Below the pieces are notes generated by a model, which was not told where the DNA came from, ran no database searches, and worked only from the letters and a program-made list of their open reading frames with translations. From contig JAUUWD010000136.1 in the NCBI GenBank assembly GCA_030589225.1, forward strand, positions 1 to 5,475: a stretch of 5,475 nucleotides of DNA, in the 5' to 3' direction. This stretch comes from Desulfobacteraceae bacterium. Lineage in GTDB: Bacteria; Desulfobacterota; DSM-4660; Desulfatiglandales; Desulfatiglandaceae. The translations under genes were made by a program, and so were the position numbers. The stretch's first letter is position 1; every line of letters starts with the position of its first letter. Of this stretch, positions 5,165-5,475 are shown piece after piece.

Positions 5165-5475
5165 CTCACACACTCCTCATACCCGGAATTTCCGATGCAT
5201 GTCAGGATTTCAGCCGGATTACTCACACAGCTCAACATGCCGTCAAAGAGCACCTGCCCTTTGTCCGCAGTCACATAGTCCAGAATATACCCGGTATGGG
5301 TTATGATGAGCCCCATTTTAGTGCGCTCTATCTTTCGCTGCATCCTGGTTTTTTTCTTTTGATCAGACGGTTCTCCATCCCTTTGAAGCAGGCCAGCGAT
5401 AGTCTCGCCAACAAGGGTAATGTTTTCCAGGTCAACACCTGATTCAGGTTCGTCAAAGAGCATCAAATCAGCATC
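5152..5475 (-). CDS. sufC: SufC-type Fe-S assembly ABC ATPase, C-terminal part (gene runs off the window)
   Basis: Only the last 107 residues are present; the true start, Walker A and signature motif lie beyond position 5475. Visible are the Walker B strand and catalytic glutamate LMLFDEPES, the D-loop-like SGVDLENI immediately after, and the H-loop histidine in GLIITHTGYILDYV. The tail KGQVLFDGML...NSGYEECVRC is characteristic of SufC proteins from minimal anaerobe/archaeal systems. Between Walker B and the H-loop is a charged stretch of about 25 residues (QRDGEPSDQKKKTRMQRKIE), longer than in E. coli SufC. SufC hydrolyses ATP to drive conformational change in the SufB scaffold. Its stop (5152-5154) lies inside the following SufB-type gene, a 13-base overlap that implies coupled translation. 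The operon promoter must lie outside the window. Confidence 0.9.
   Translation of the reverse strand, partial: DADLMLFDEPESGVDLENITLVGETIAGLLQRDGEPSDQKKKTRMQRKIERTKMGLIITHTGYILDYVTADKGQVLFDGMLSCVSNPAEILTCIGNSGYEECVRCIA
5173..5178 (-). promoter_or_regulatory. Start-deciding ribosome binding site of the SufB-type gene
   Basis: On the minus strand GAGGAG lies 8 bases before the ATG at 5164, inside the end of the SufC gene. The alternative in-frame GTG (5173-5171) begins with the last base of this motif and has no other ribosome binding site in front of it, so ATG 5164 is the preferred start. Confidence 0.75.

Noticed and set aside
3981..5442. Several plus-strand open frames of 60-136 codons across the SufB/SufC region
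   Set aside because: They lie wholly antisense to well-supported genes, have odd Cys/His/Pro-rich compositions and lack ribosome binding sites; they are shadows.
5152..5466. Treating the SufC frame as a complete 104-aa gene starting at the TTG at 5466
   Set aside because: The frame stays open to the window edge and encodes Walker B residues upstream of that codon; it is the C-terminal fragment of a longer ABC ATPase.

Overview
The window looks like a moderately AT-rich chromosomal segment of a strictly anaerobic bacterium, most plausibly a sulfate-reducer-type Desulfobacterota. The taxonomic call is an inference from the gene set: a two-gene SufC/SufB-type (Sms-like) iron-sulfur assembly system, a bacterial MEMO1-family protein (AmmeMemoRadiSam system protein B) and a CooT-family nickel-binding protein. 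No phylogenetic test was possible. Everything seen is bacterial in style, with strong GGAGG-type ribosome binding sites and tight gene packing.

Layout. Positions 1-157 are a gap-free imperfect palindrome, perfectly symmetric about position 79, with 12-bp perfect ends and a CATAGT/ACTATG apex. It resembles a non-coding, MITE- or REP-like intergenic repeat. Next comes a minus-strand pair of very small genes: a 65-aa His-rich helical protein (416-613) followed by a 62-aa CooT-family protein (215-403). The ribosome binding site of the second overlaps the stop of the first. A 262-bp divergent control region (614-875) carries a minus-strand promoter candidate for this pair and a good sigma70-type promoter for the plus-strand response regulator (876-1394).

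The response regulator converges on a soluble sensor histidine kinase (1426-2307, minus). The kinase is the second gene of a tight minus-strand pair with a MEMO1-family gene (2330-3190). A plausible reading is that the kinase and the nearby regulator are partners, and that the Memo protein contributes to the signal or is a neighbour by co-transcription; both points are inference. Divergent from the Memo gene is a membrane zinc metalloprotease of the site-2 protease (M50) family (3313-3933). It ends 4 bases from the end of a minus-strand SufB/SufD-family gene (3938-5164).

The SufB-type gene is translationally coupled to an upstream SufC-type ABC ATPase gene (5152 to the window edge), of which only the C-terminal third or so is present. 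Together they would form a SufBC/SmsCB Fe-S cluster scaffold. For two genes (Memo and SufB-type) the longest reading frame begins at a GTG that lies inside or directly on the Shine-Dalgarno sequence. In both the ATG nine bases further in is clearly the better start, and the coordinates here use it.

I see no CRISPR array, tRNA, rRNA or transposase gene, and no clear intrinsic terminator. No defence system or other obviously new multi-gene machine is visible. The most interesting items are the long palindrome, the CooT plus His-rich small-protein operon, and the Memo-kinase operon facing an orphan-type receiver protein.
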